DNA of 64,000 bases. Source: Renibacterium sp043789415 (GTDB lineage Bacteria > Actinomycetota > Actinomycetes > Actinomycetales > Micrococcaceae). Position 1 is the stretch's first letter; each line of letters starts with the position of its first letter. The translations under genes were made by a program, and so were the position numbers. Positions 14,630 to 23,746 of the stretch are shown here, piece by piece. The notes below the pieces were generated by a model. It had not been told where the DNA came from, did no database searches, and worked only from the letters and a program-made list of their open reading frames with translations. The stretch lies in NCBI RefSeq assembly GCF_043789415.1, contig NZ_JBDLLW010000001.1, positions 310,001 through 374,000 of the forward strand, read 5' to 3'.

Positions 14630-17266
14630 ATGGCTGAAAACATTCCGGGTACAGACACGCCCGCAAACTCCCTCAACAACGTCCCCGACAAGCCCGCCCT
14701 GGAGGGCCTCGAGAGTAAGCTCTCCGCTCGCTGGAAAGAGCAGGGAACCTACTTGTTCAACGCGGAGACCTCCCGCGAAGAGGTGTTCTCCATCGACACC
14801 CCGCCCCCGACCGCCTCGGGCTCGCTGCACGTCGGGCATATGTTCTCCTACACCCAGACCGACGTCATCGCTCGATTCCAGCGGATGCGCGGCAAGAATG
14901 TTTTCTATCCACTGGGCTGGGACGATAACGGCCTCCCCACCGAGCGACGGGTGCAGAACTACTACGGGGTGCGTTGCAACCCCTCGATTCCCTACGACTC
15001 CGCCTTCAGTGCTCCCGCTGAGCCCGCCAAGAACGAACGCGATTTCATTCAGATCTCGCGGCGCAACTTCATCGAGCTCTGTGAGGAACTCGCTGTGGAG
15101 GACGAGAAAGTCTTCGAAGATCTCTTCACCACCCTGGGCCTCTCCGTTGACTGGAATCTGAGTTACCGGACCATCGACGAGGCCTCGCGCGCGATCAGCC
15201 AGCGCGCCTTCCTGGCGAACCTCGCCGCGGGCGACGCCTATATGGCTGAGGCCCCCACGCTCTGGGACGTCACCTTCCGGACCGCTGTCGCCCAGGCCGA
15301 ATTGGAGGACCGGGAACGCCCAGGAGCTTTCCACCGGGTCGCCTTCCACCGCACCGGGCTGCCGGAAGGCACCGCCGATCAGGTATATATCGAGACCACC
15401 CGTCCCGAGCTGATTCCAGCTGCTGTCGCTTTGGTGGCGCATCCCGATGACGAACGCTATCAGTCCCTTTTCGGCACCACCGTGACCTCGCCGCTCTTCG
15501 GGGTGGAGATCGAGGTCAAGGCACACCCGCTGGCCAAGCCGGATAAAGGCTCAGGCCTAGTGATGGTCTGCACCTTCGGTGATCTGACCGACGTCACCTG
15601 GTGGCGTGAATTACAACTGCCCACCCGGCCCATTGTCGGCCGCGACGGTCGGATCATCGCCGATACGCCCGCCTGGATCACTGGCACCGGCGTGACCCAT
15701 TACGCGGCCCTCGCCGGTAAGACCACGTTCAGCGCCAAAGAGACCATCGTTCAGTTGCTGCGCGACAGCGGTGAACTGGACGGCGAGCCGAAAGCCATCA
15801 CTCACCCGGTGAACTTCTACGAGAAGGGCGATAAGCCCCTCGAGGTGGTCACCAGCCGGCAGTGGTACATCCGCAATGGCGGACGGGACGAAGCGCGCCG
15901 GGAAAAGCTCATCGAGCGTGGCAAGGAACTGGAATTCCATCCGGCCTTTATGCGCGCCCGCTATGAGAACTGGGTTGAAGGACTCAACGGAGACTGGCTG
16001 GTCTCCCGGCAGCGCTTCTTCGGTGTTCCGATTCCGGCCTGGTATCCACTGGACTCCGCGGGTGAACCGGATTATGATCACCCCATTCTGCCCGCTGACG
16101 AAGCCCTGCCGGTCGATCCAGCCGCGGAACCCGCTCCGGGCTACCGCGAGGAACAGCGCGACCAGCCCGGTGGATTCACCGGTGACCCGGATGTTCTGGA
16201 CACCTGGGCGACGTCATCACTGACCCCGCAGATCGTCGGCGGCTGGAGCAGGGACGAGAAGCTCTTCAAGAGCGTCTTCCCCTTCGACCTTCGCCCGCAG
16301 GCGCACGAGATCATCCGCACCTGGCTGTTCTCCTCGATGGTCCGAGCCGATGCTCTGCAGGGTGCCACACCCTGGCGGCACGCACCGATCTCAGGCTGGG
16401 TGCTTGACCCGGATCGTAAGAAGATGTCCAAGTCCAAGGGCAATGTCGTGGTGCCCACCGACACCTTGGAGCAGTTCGGTGCGGACGCCGTGCGCTACTG
16501 GGCGGCCTCGGCTCGGCTGGGCGTTGACACCGCCTTCGATACCGGTCAGATCAAGATCGGCCGTCGGCTCGCGATCAAGTTGCTGAACGCTTCGAAGTTC
16601 GTGCTGAATCTCGGCGCTAGCGAAGCCGATGTGCTCAGTGATGCCGGGCGCAGCGAAGTGCTCGGCAACGCCCTGGACCTCGCACTGCTGACTCAGCTGG
16701 CCGAGGTGGTGGAACGGGCGACCGCGGCTTTCGAGTCCTACGATTACGCCCGCGCACTGGATATCGCGGAGAGCTTCTTCTGGTCCTTCACCGACGACTA
16801 CGTTGAACTGATCAAGGACCGGGCTTACGGCGCCGCCGGAGAGGCCGAACAGGCCAGCGTGCTGGCTGCCCTGGCCACCACGCTGGACACTCTGCTGAAG
16901 CTCTTCGCCCCCTTCATCCCCTTTGCCACCGAAGAGGTCTGGTCCTGGTGGCGCAGCGGTTCAGTGCACCAGGCAGCCTGGCCTTCGGCGGTTCACTACG
17001 ACGGCGGCGACACCCAGATGCTCGGCACGCTGGGAAGCGCACTGAGTGGCTTGCGTAAAGCTAAATCCGAAGCAAAGGTGAAGCAGCGCACCGAGGTGCT
17101 GAGTGCTCGGATCAGTGCTCCCGCGGAAGAGTTGCTGCGGTTGCAGAACGGCCTGGCCGATTTGAAAGCAGCGGCCAATGCCGCTGACATCGAGCTGAGC
17201 GAGGGCGCGGAACTGACTGTTTCCGACGTCGTGCTCGCGGAAGCTGAAGAGCCCGCCCAAATCTAG
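14630..17266 (+). CDS. valS: Valyl-tRNA synthetase
   Basis: Class Ia synthetase of 878 residues that charges and edits tRNA-Val. The HIGH motif is HVGH (67-70) in SGSLHVGHMF and the KMSKS loop lies at ~598. Editing and anticodon-binding regions follow. No T-box or attenuator is visible upstream, unlike ileS and trpS here. The weak -10-like AACAAT seven bases before ATG 14630 suggests a leaderless or short-leader mRNA. Palindrome copy B is close upstream. Confidence 0.96.
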   Translation: MAENIPGTDTPANSLNNVPDKPALEGLESKLSARWKEQGTYLFNAETSREEVFSIDTPPPTASGSLHVGHMFSYTQTDVIARFQRMRGKNVFYPLGWDDNGLPTERRVQNYYGVRCNPSIPYDSAFSAPAEPAKNERDFIQISRRNFIELCEELAVEDEKVFEDLFTTLGLSVDWNLSYRTIDEASRAISQRAFLANLAAGDAYMAEAPTLWDVTFRTAVAQAELEDRERPGAFHRVAFHRTGLPEGTADQVYIETTRPELIPAAVALVAHPDDERYQSLFGTTVTSPLFGVEIEVKAHPLAKPDKGSGLVMVCTFGDLTDVTWWRELQLPTRPIVGRDGRIIADTPAWITGTGVTHYAALAGKTTFSAKETIVQLLRDSGELDGEPKAITHPVNFYEKGDKPLEVVTSRQWYIRNGGRDEARREKLIERGKELEFHPAFMRARYENWVEGLNGDWLVSRQRFFGVPIPAWYPLDSAGEPDYDHPILPADEALPVDPAAEPAPGYREEQRDQPGGFTGDPDVLDTWATSSLTPQIVGGWSRDEKLFKSVFPFDLRPQAHEIIRTWLFSSMVRADALQGATPWRHAPISGWVLDPDRKKMSKSKGNVVVPTDTLEQFGADAVRYWAASARLGVDTAFDTGQIKIGRRLAIKLLNASKFVLNLGASEADVLSDAGRSEVLGNALDLALLTQLAEVVERATAAFESYDYARALDIAESFFWSFTDDYVELIKDRAYGAAGEAEQASVLAALATTLDTLLKLFAPFIPFATEEVWSWWRSGSVHQAAWPSAVHYDGGDTQMLGTLGSALSGLRKAKSEAKVKQRTEVLSARISAPAEELLRLQNGLADLKAAANAADIELSEGAELTVSDVVLAEAEEPAQI

Positions 17267-17293
17267 TAAACACAGGCCTAGTAGCACGACAAT

Positions 17294-17329
17294 GCCGGTG
17301 GCCGCTCTCCGAGGAGAGCGGCCACCGGC
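17294..17329 (+). terminator. Terminator after valS
   Basis: A perfect 16-bp stem GCCGGTGGCCGCTCTC with loop CGAG is followed by TTCTGGTTT. It lies between valS and the convergent DsbA-like gene and may serve both. Confidence 0.85.
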
Positions 17330-17385
17330 TTCTGGTTTAACTTCTCGCCATCCCGAGGTTTCTCAGCATTGGACGGCCTACGAAC

Positions 17386-18027
17386 TCAGTCGAATTGCGG
17401 AGCTTCGGTACGAGTGCGCTTGAGCTCGAAGAACGAAGGGAATTCACCGAGGGTAAGAGCAGCATCCCAGATCCTTCCGGCGTCTTCGCCCCGGGGAATC
17501 CTGGTCAGTACTGGGCCGAAGAACGCTGTGCCATTGAAGGACACCACCGGGGTTCCCACTTCCTGGCCCACCTGAGAAATGCCCGCCTCATGGCTGGCGC
17601 GCAACTGCTCGTCGTAGGTGTCTTTATCAGCGTAGTCAATCAGCTCGGCGGGCAATCCCACCTCCGCCAAAGCACCCTTGATAGCTTCACGGAAGTCTTC
17701 GATGCCCTCATTGTGAATTCGCTTGCCCAGTGCGTCGTAAAGCGGTTTGACCACCGAATCGCCGTGCAGCTGCTGCGCAGCGATGACCACACGCACCGGT
17801 GCCCAGCCACGCTGCATCAAATCCTTGTAGAAGTCAGAGAGTTCATCTCTGTTCTCGTTCAGCACCGACAGGCTCATCACATGCCAGCTGACTTCAATGC
17901 CTCGTACTTTCTCCACCTCGCCGATCCATCGCGAGGTCACCCAGGCAAAGGGACAAAGCGGATCAAACCAAAAGTCCGCCTTATTGGGGGTGTTGATTTC
18001 ATCGCTTGCGCGACCGAGTTCAGACAT
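17386..18027 (-). CDS. DsbA-family mycothiol-type reductase (Rv2466c-like)
   Basis: A thioredoxin-fold protein of 213 residues that closely resembles M. tuberculosis Rv2466c, a mycothiol-dependent reductase. Shared segments are ADFWFDPLCP, VMSLSVLNENRD, GTAFFGPVL and FELKRTRTEAPQFD. The active site reads CPFA instead of CPWC, so only one Cys remains and a dithiol exchange is not possible. A monothiol reaction with mycothiol is the likely alternative. ATG 18027 has AAGGAG upstream. The gene stands alone between two hairpin terminators. Confidence 0.87.
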   Translation of the reverse strand: MSELGRASDEINTPNKADFWFDPLCPFAWVTSRWIGEVEKVRGIEVSWHVMSLSVLNENRDELSDFYKDLMQRGWAPVRVVIAAQQLHGDSVVKPLYDALGKRIHNEGIEDFREAIKGALAEVGLPAELIDYADKDTYDEQLRASHEAGISQVGQEVGTPVVSFNGTAFFGPVLTRIPRGEDAGRIWDAALTLGEFPSFFELKRTRTEAPQFD

Positions 18028-18100
18028 GCTTTAGCTCCTTATTGAACGATTGTCGATAGGCACAACGACTCAATGGATCAAGACATTCCTCTTCAGCGAT

Positions 18101-18143
18101 CCGAATAATCGGCTCTCGCAGCAAAGTTGAGCCGATGATTCGG
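18101..18143 (-). terminator. Hairpin terminator after the RDD gene
   Basis: Arms CCGAATAATCGGCTC and GAGCCGATGATTCGG pair at 14 of 15 positions. It lies just past the RDD gene stop and before the DsbA-like gene's leader. No strong U-run follows. Confidence 0.6.
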
Positions 18144-18154
18144 AATTTCTGAGA

Positions 18155-18790
18155 TTAGGGCTGCAGAAAAGGATCGCGGCCGTTCTTAGTATCGATCATC
18201 ACGGCCTTGACGAGCTTGTCCTGCCAACTCTGCGCCCAGCCGGTGGTCGAATCGAAAAGCGGCGAAAGCCAGAACAAGAGACCGACTATTCCACCGGTGA
18301 CATAAGAGCCGAAAACTACGATGATTCCCCGCAGAAAAGCCTGACCCCAACCGATGGGCTGTCCGGTGTCCCAGGAAACCAGCCGAAGCCCCAAGATGGA
18401 CATTCCAGGAGTGCGCCCCCGAGTGGCGATCAGACACCAGTAGATGAAGTAGTAAATTAGCGAGAGCACTATGACAATGCCGATCCCCAGAAATACCAGG
18501 ACGAGAATCTCGTTCAACTGGGCCTCGCTGGCTCGGGCGCTATACCTCTTCACCTTGACCCTGCTCAGTTCTCCGATCTTGAAGAGCAACGGTAAGAAAG
18601 CGAGGAAGGACAGGATGGCAAGCGGAATGCCGAAGATCAATCCGTCGAGCAGCCAGACTAGGATCTGCTGCCCTGCGGTGGTCGCTCTGGTTCCCGTAAG
18701 CGCCGGCGAACCGAAAAACTGCGGGTAAGGCTGGTTCGGGTGCATCGCAGACTGAGCAGCGGCTGGCCCGTTGTAGGGTTGCTGACTCAT
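18155..18790 (-). CDS. RDD family membrane protein
   Basis: A 211-residue protein with a Gln/Asn/Pro-rich cytoplasmic N-terminus and an RDD domain. Hydrophobic helices lie near 46-70, 93-118 and 150-172. The typical TRGRTPGMSILGLRLVSW segment with the conserved Arg/Thr/Pro/Gly is present. RDD proteins are poorly understood; some act in ion exchange. It is transcribed after the clpX stop (28 bases), possibly on the same mRNA. Confidence 0.8.
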   Translation of the reverse strand: MSQQPYNGPAAAQSAMHPNQPYPQFFGSPALTGTRATTAGQQILVWLLDGLIFGIPLAILSFLAFLPLLFKIGELSRVKVKRYSARASEAQLNEILVLVFLGIGIVIVLSLIYYFIYWCLIATRGRTPGMSILGLRLVSWDTGQPIGWGQAFLRGIIVVFGSYVTGGIVGLLFWLSPLFDSTTGWAQSWQDKLVKAVMIDTKNGRDPFLQP

Positions 18791-18817
18791 GGTATTCCGA
18801 TCCGTTTAAAGCCCTGC

Positions 18818-20101
18818 TCAGGCCGATTTATTACGGCGCTTGGCCACTACATCATGCGGGATGAGAGTCGGCTGGCCGCCGTCACGAACCACTTCAGCGG
18901 TCACCACAGCGGAGGCGATATCGTCCCGGCTCGGCAATTCGAACATTACCGGCAGCAGCACTTCCTCCAGGATGGCGCGCAGGCCGCGGGCTCCGGTGCC
19001 TCGCTCCAGGGCTTGGTCAGCGATCGCATCGAGCGCGTCGTCCTCGAAGCTGAGCTCGACGCCGTCCAGATGGAACATCTTCTGGTACTGCTTGACCAGG
19101 GCGTTCTTCGGTTCGGTGAGGATCTGGATCAGCGCCTCGCGGTCGAGATGCGAAACAGTGGTGATCACCGGCAGGCGTCCGATGAATTCCGGGATCAAAC
19201 CGAACTTCAGCAGATCTTCCGGCATCACATCGCCGTAGCTCATCTCTTCCCCGGACAGCGTGCCGAGCGGCGCACCGAAGCCGATGCCCTTCTTTCCGGC
19301 TCGGGCGCCGATGATCTCTTCCAGACCGGCAAAGGCGCCGGCCACGATGAAGAGCACATTAGTGGTGTCGATCTGGATGAATTCCTGGTGCGGGTGCTTG
19401 CGTCCGCCCTGCGGTGGCACCGAAGCTACAGTGCCTTCCAGGATCTTCAAGAGCGCCTGCTGAACGCCCTCACCGGAGACATCCCGGGTGATCGAAGGGT
19501 TCTCGCTCTTCCGCGAGATCTTATCGATCTCATCGATATAGATAATGCCCTGCTCTGCCTTTTTGACGTCGTAGTCAGCGGCCTGGATGAGCTTGAGCAA
19601 GATGTTCTCAACGTCCTCGCCCACATAACCGGCCTCGGTCAGTGCGGTCGCATCGGCGACCGCAAAGGGCACATTGAGCCGGCGAGCCAGGGTCTGCGCC
19701 AAATAGGTCTTGCCGCAGCCGGTGGGGCCGATCAGCAGGATATTGGACTTGGCAATCTCGACGTCGTCGTGATGGCTACCGTCGGCCAGCGCCTGGCCTT
19801 TGGAACCGGCTTGGATGCGCTTGTAGTGGTTGTAAACGGCGACCGACAGCGAACGCTTGGCTGGTTCCTGGCCAATCACGTACTCCTGAAGGAAGTTGAA
19901 GATCTCCTTCGGCTTGGGCAACTCAAAATTACCCAGATCGGCGACCTCAGCGAGCTCTTCCTCGATGATCTCGTTGCACAGCTCAATACACTCGTCGCAG
20001 ATGTAGACGCCGGGTCCGGCGATCAGCTTACGTACTTGCTTCTGACTCTTTCCGCAGAAAGAGCACTTGAGCAAATCAGTGCTCTCACCCATTCGAGCCA
20101 T
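18818..20101 (-). CDS. clpX: ATP-dependent Clp protease ATP-binding subunit ClpX
   Basis: AAA+ unfoldase that feeds substrates into ClpP. The 427 residues carry the C4 zinc-binding domain (C13, C16, C35, C38), Walker A GPTGCGKT (125-132) and Walker B IIYIDEIDKI. The IGF-type ClpP-docking loop reads KKGIGFGAP. ATG 20101 is chosen over an adjacent GTG at 20104, by family alignment and the upstream AAGGGA. It is separated from clpP2 by a terminator. Confidence 0.97.
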   Translation of the reverse strand: MARMGESTDLLKCSFCGKSQKQVRKLIAGPGVYICDECIELCNEIIEEELAEVADLGNFELPKPKEIFNFLQEYVIGQEPAKRSLSVAVYNHYKRIQAGSKGQALADGSHHDDVEIAKSNILLIGPTGCGKTYLAQTLARRLNVPFAVADATALTEAGYVGEDVENILLKLIQAADYDVKKAEQGIIYIDEIDKISRKSENPSITRDVSGEGVQQALLKILEGTVASVPPQGGRKHPHQEFIQIDTTNVLFIVAGAFAGLEEIIGARAGKKGIGFGAPLGTLSGEEMSYGDVMPEDLLKFGLIPEFIGRLPVITTVSHLDREALIQILTEPKNALVKQYQKMFHLDGVELSFEDDALDAIADQALERGTGARGLRAILEEVLLPVMFELPSRDDIASAVVTAEVVRDGGQPTLIPHDVVAKRRNKSA

Positions 20102-20161
20102 CACATTCCCTTTCGCAATTACCGCTTACAGATTTCCACTCTAGGGCAAATTTCATCCGAT

Positions 20162-20219
20162 GCGACGTCAAACGCCGGGGTGAGCCAGAAATATGGCCTA
20201 CCCCGGCGTTGTGCGTCGC
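20162..20219 (-). terminator. Terminator after clpP2
   Basis: A perfect 11-bp stem AACGCCGGGGT / ACCCCGGCGTT (20171-20210) is extended by GCGACG / CGTCGC after a small internal loop. It ends the clpP1-clpP2 message ahead of clpX. Confidence 0.75.
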
Positions 20220-20235
20220 CGAACTCAGGATGAAA

Positions 20236-20934
20236 TTACTTCGTAATGGCCGCCGGCTTGAGCTTCCGGGATTCCAGTACCTGATCGATCAGGCCGTAAT
20301 CCAATGCTTCAGCCGCGGTCAGGATCTTATCCCGCTCAATGTCGTTATTGAGCTGCTCGGGAGTCCGTCCGGAGTGGCTGGCCAGAGTCTCTTCCAACCA
20401 GGTGCGCATCCGCATCACTTCATTCGCCTGGATCTCCAGATCGGAAGCCTGTCCGCCCTGACCGCCGGAGAGAGCGGGCTGGTGGATCAGTACCCGAGCG
20501 TTGGGCAGCGCGAGCCGCTTTCCCGGAGTTCCTGCGGCGAGCAGAACAGCCGCCGCACTGGCCGCTTGCCCGAGGCAGACGGTCTGGATCTCAGGCCGGA
20601 TGTACTGCATAGTGTCGTAAATCGCGGTCATCGCGGTGAAGGAGCCACCCGGGGAGTTGATGTACAGGGTGATATCGCGATCCGGATCGGTGGACTCGAG
20701 CACCAGGAGCTGGGCCATGATGTCGTCAGCGGAGGCGTCGTCCACCTGGACTCCCAGGAAGATGATCCGATCCTCGAAGAGCTTAGTGTAGGGATCCTGG
20801 CGCTTGAACCCGTAGGGAGTGCGCTCTTCGAACTGCGGGAGCACATAACGCGAGGTAGGCAGGTTCTGGGCTGCTCCGCCCATGCCCTGAGCCCACATCG
20901 TGGGCGAGCCGGCTGCGGTGAAATTGGTCGTCAT
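20236..20934 (-). CDS. clpP2: ClpP protease subunit, ClpP2 type
   Basis: Serine peptidase subunit of 232 residues. The catalytic Ser is in GQAASAAAVL, the His in LIHQPALSG and the Asp in the later ERDKILTA region. The N-terminal extension and the PYTKLFEDRIIFLG start of the fold are typical of the second actinobacterial ClpP. In mycobacteria ClpP1 and ClpP2 form a mixed tetradecamer that works with ClpX or ClpC1. Its ATG is 15 bases past the clpP1 stop. Confidence 0.95.
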   Translation of the reverse strand: MTTNFTAAGSPTMWAQGMGGAAQNLPTSRYVLPQFEERTPYGFKRQDPYTKLFEDRIIFLGVQVDDASADDIMAQLLVLESTDPDRDITLYINSPGGSFTAMTAIYDTMQYIRPEIQTVCLGQAASAAAVLLAAGTPGKRLALPNARVLIHQPALSGGQGGQASDLEIQANEVMRMRTWLEETLASHSGRTPEQLNNDIERDKILTAAEALDYGLIDQVLESRKLKPAAITK

Positions 20935-20949
20935 GATTCTCTCTCTGCT

Positions 20950-21597
20950 CTACTTCGCGTTGGTTCCGCCGCCACCGGCGACTGAGCCGGCATGGGCGCT
21001 GATCTTATCGAAGAATCCATATTCCAGGGCTTCTTCTGCGGTGAACCACTTATCTCGATCGTTGTCCTTGAGGATCTGCTCGACGGTCTGCCCGGTCTGC
21101 TCAGCGGTCAGCTCGGCCATCACCTTCTTCATGTGCAGGATCAGCTCAGCCTGAATCTTGATATCGGAGGCGGTGCCGCCGATACCGCCGGAGGGCTGGT
21201 GCATCAGAATCCGCGCGTTAGGCGTGGCGTGGCGCTTGCCCTTGGCCCCCGAGGAGAGCAGGAACTGCCCCATCGAGGCGGCCAGGCCGGTGGCCACGGT
21301 GACGACGTCGTTCGGGATGAACTGCATGGTGTCATAGATCGCCATGCCCGCCGTCACTGATCCACCGGGTGAGTTGATGTAAAGGTAGATGTCCTTTTCC
21401 TGGTCCTCAGAAGCCAGCAAAAGCAACTGCGAGCAGATCACATTGGCATTGTCGTCACGGACCTCGGAACCCAGCCAGATTGTGCGCTGCTTGAGCAGGC
21501 GATTGTAAACATAGTCATCTTGACCTCCCAGTTCAGCAGCCATTCGTGGCGCCGCGGGAACGGAATTTACCAATTCAGTATTTACCAGTTCAGTCAT
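20950..21597 (-). CDS. clpP1: ClpP protease subunit, ClpP1 type
   Basis: First gene of the clpP1-clpP2 pair, 215 residues. The catalytic Ser is in LAASMGQFLL, the His in LMHQPSGG and the Asp in DRDKWFTAEEA. ATG 21597 is preceded by GAGTGAG. A sequence matching the ClgR operator lies about 90 bases upstream, which would link expression to proteotoxic stress, as in Corynebacterium and Mycobacterium. Confidence 0.95.
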   Translation of the reverse strand: MTELVNTELVNSVPAAPRMAAELGGQDDYVYNRLLKQRTIWLGSEVRDDNANVICSQLLLLASEDQEKDIYLYINSPGGSVTAGMAIYDTMQFIPNDVVTVATGLAASMGQFLLSSGAKGKRHATPNARILMHQPSGGIGGTASDIKIQAELILHMKKVMAELTAEQTGQTVEQILKDNDRDKWFTAEEALEYGFFDKISAHAGSVAGGGGTNAK

Positions 21598-21684
21598 GGT
21601 TTCTCACTCATCTCATTGGACCTGTATCGCTACATGGACAGTAGCCTTTTCCGGGGCTGATATCTTCCGCAAAACGGCACTGTT

Positions 21685-21695
21685 CGCTGACGGCG
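21685..21695. promoter_or_regulatory. Candidate ClgR operator before clpP1
   Basis: CGCTGACGGCG fits the published ClgR core CGCYNANRGCG exactly, and the base before it also fits. ClgR activates clpP1P2 in several actinobacteria. The downstream flank fits less well, and no clgR gene is in the window. Confidence 0.4.
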
Positions 21696-21730
21696 CACCC
21701 ATACTGCTGTTGGCTGAATAGCCGGAGGAG

Positions 21731-21871
21731 TCAGCGACCGAAAGCTCGGAATTCCCAGTCGTTGCTCTCGATCCATCTTCCTTCCGGGTCTTCAAATCGA
21801 CAGCGGCCCAGCAAGGTAAACCCAGCTTTACGACAGACTGCATTCGACGCGGGATGGCGAAAGTCTAGCCA
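21731..21871 (-). pseudogene. Remnant of a GNAT N-acetyltransferase (C-terminal ~46 codons)
   Basis: An open frame without a start reads HPASNAVCRKAGFTLLG and then DPEGRWIESNDWEFRAFGR before TGA. This matches the C-terminal acetyl-CoA-binding end of GNAT acetyltransferases (HP-x-N-x-A...KAGF). Nothing of the N-terminal half remains; the tig terminator begins 17 bases before the remnant. It is a decayed fragment between tig and clpP1. Confidence 0.6.
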
Positions 21872-21888
21872 GCAGCACCGACAAAACC

Positions 21889-21924
21889 AGCCGCCGTCCT
21901 ACTCGGAGGAGTAGGACGGCGGCT
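21889..21924 (-). terminator. Terminator after tig
   Basis: A perfect 16-bp stem AGCCGCCGTCCTACTC with a four-base loop is followed on the minus strand by GGTTTT. It lies 23 bases past the tig stop. Confidence 0.9.
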
Positions 21925-21947
21925 GAATAAATAGCTAAAGACTGCGC

Positions 21948-23357
21948 TTAGAAGCGCGCAGCACCCGGATCGTCGCCGGCCGGACCGACCGGGACATCTT
22001 CCGGTCCCTCGGAACTGCCAGCCACCCCGGCGGCTTCGTTCAGAGCGGCTTCCAGATCAGGATCGACGGCGGGCTTCACGAACTCTGAGAGATCGACCTC
22101 GGCGCCCTCGGCGTCAGTGACCTTGGCCTGCCCGAGCACCACGGCCAGTGCCTTACGTCGCCGAACTTCGCCGACCACCAGGGGAACCTGCCCGGACTGG
22201 TCAAGCATCTGAGCGAACTGGTTCGGATCCATGCCGTACTGACCGGCGGAATTCACGATGTAATCAATGAGCTCAGCCTGCGAGACGGTGATCTCTTCCT
22301 GATCGGCCACTGCGTCGAGGATGATCTCGTTCTTGAAGGAACGCGTTGCGTTCTCGCGCACTTCCGCGCGGTGCTCTTCGGTGTCGTGTTCTTCCTCACC
22401 GTGGGAGTTGGCCGGGTTGAAGTGCTGCTCGAGCTGCTCTTCGACGACGGATTCCGGTACCGGAACCTCGATCAGTTCGACGAGCTTCTCGAGCACCTTA
22501 TCGCGGGCCTCAACACCCTGCTCAACGGTCTTGGACTGGCTGACCTGCTTTTCAAGGTCGGCACGGAGCTCAGCCAGGGTATCGAATTCACTGGCCAGCT
22601 GAGCGAAGTCATCATCGGCGGTCGGCAATTCGCGGACCTTGACGGCGGTGACCTTCACGGTCACCTGGGCCTCTTCACCGGCGTGCTCGCCACCGACCAA
22701 CTTGGTGTCAAAGATCGCCTCTTCATCGGCGCTCAGACCGGTGATGGCCTCATCGAGACCTTCCAGCATGGTTCCCGCACCCACCTGGTAAGAGAGGCCG
22801 GTTGCCGAGTCGACTTCCTCGCCGTCGATCTTGGCGGTGATATCAATCGTCACGAAATCATCGTTGGCGGCGGGGCGATCTGCTGGCACCAGGGTGCCGA
22901 ACCGACCACGCAGATCGTCAAGGGCCTTCTCCACATCGGCCTCGGACTTCTCGGTCGCAGCGACCTCGACGGCGATGCCGGAGTAATCGGGGAGTTCAAC
23001 CTCGGGGCGAACATCCACCTCAACCTGGAACTTCAGTTCGCCTTCGGTGGCGGAGGGATCAGGCACCTCGGTGATCTCCACCTCTGGGCGGGACAACGGG
23101 CGGATGCCTGTCTCCTCCACAGCGCTCTGGTACCAGCCGTTGAGGCCTTCGTTGACGGCGGTTTCCAGCACGTAACCGCGGCCCACGCGCTGGTCGATCA
23201 ACCGGTTAGGAACCTTACCCTTGCGGAAGCCCGGGATCTGAACCTGCTCCGAGATGGTCTTGTAGGCCTCATCGATGCTCGGCTTCAGTTCCGAAAACGA
23301 AACTTCGACGTCGAGTTTGACCCGGGTGGGCGAGAGGTTTTCGACAGCGCTCTTCAC
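21948..23357 (-). CDS. tig: Trigger factor chaperone
   Basis: Ribosome-bound peptidyl-prolyl isomerase and chaperone of 469 residues. The ribosome-binding signature GFRKGKVP is at about 43-50, a PPIase (FKBP-like) middle domain lies near 150-240, and an extended C-terminal arm domain follows. The C-terminal ~40 residues are acidic and Gly/Pro-rich, as in other actinobacterial TF. It is upstream of clpP1P2, the usual order. Confidence 0.96.
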   Translation of the reverse strand: MKSAVENLSPTRVKLDVEVSFSELKPSIDEAYKTISEQVQIPGFRKGKVPNRLIDQRVGRGYVLETAVNEGLNGWYQSAVEETGIRPLSRPEVEITEVPDPSATEGELKFQVEVDVRPEVELPDYSGIAVEVAATEKSEADVEKALDDLRGRFGTLVPADRPAANDDFVTIDITAKIDGEEVDSATGLSYQVGAGTMLEGLDEAITGLSADEEAIFDTKLVGGEHAGEEAQVTVKVTAVKVRELPTADDDFAQLASEFDTLAELRADLEKQVSQSKTVEQGVEARDKVLEKLVELIEVPVPESVVEEQLEQHFNPANSHGEEEHDTEEHRAEVRENATRSFKNEIILDAVADQEEITVSQAELIDYIVNSAGQYGMDPNQFAQMLDQSGQVPLVVGEVRRRKALAVVLGQAKVTDAEGAEVDLSEFVKPAVDPDLEAALNEAAGVAGSSEGPEDVPVGPAGDDPGAARF

Positions 23358-23419
23358 TGAGTATTACTCCTGAGATGGATGTTGATTTCAACTATGTGGA
23401 CTTGCTTGGTACTGCTGTG

Positions 23420-23492
23420 TCGGGGCGACAGGACTCGAACCTGCGGTCTCCTGCTCCCAAAGCAGGCGCGCTAGCCACTACGCTACGCCCCG
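23420..23492 (-). tRNA. tRNA-Pro (anticodon TGG)
   Basis: The acceptor arms CGGGGCG and CGCCCCG pair fully. The anticodon loop TTTGGGA is closed by CCTGC/GCAGG and reads TGG. The T-arm GCAGG-TTCGAGT-CCTGT is intact. CCA is not encoded. It lies between tig and tRNA-Gly. Confidence 0.93.
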
Positions 23493-23591
23493 TGACGCTC
23501 GACAAGTCTACGGCCTAAGCGCCCACTGTGCACATTGGGACTCAAAAGGATGAAGATTTAGCCGTTCAACACGCCCGTTGCGGCTCTCAGC

Positions 23592-23597
23592 TTGACA
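23592..23597 (+). promoter_or_regulatory. -35 box TTGACA before tRNA-Gly
   Basis: A consensus TTGACA lies 45 bases before the tRNA 5' end. The matching -10 is not clear; TATGAT follows at a short 14-base spacing and GATGTA at 17. Confidence 0.35.
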
Positions 23598-23636
23598 GCC
23601 TAGCGGCTAAGTATGATGTAGTTATCTCTGTCCTTC

Positions 23637-23710
23637 GGGGATGTAGCTCAATGGTAGAGCCTCAGTCTTCCAAACTGATTACGCGGGTTCGATTCCCGTC
23701 ATCCCCTCCA
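23637..23710 (+). tRNA. tRNA-Gly (anticodon TCC)
   Basis: Acceptor arms GGGGATG and CATCCCC pair, the anticodon loop CTTCCAA reads TCC, and the T-arm is GCGGG-TTCGATT-CCCGT. The 3' CCA is encoded (23708-23710). Confidence 0.95.
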
Positions 23711-23746
23711 ATTTCCCCCTTGGAGCGAAAGCTCCGGAGTATCGAA

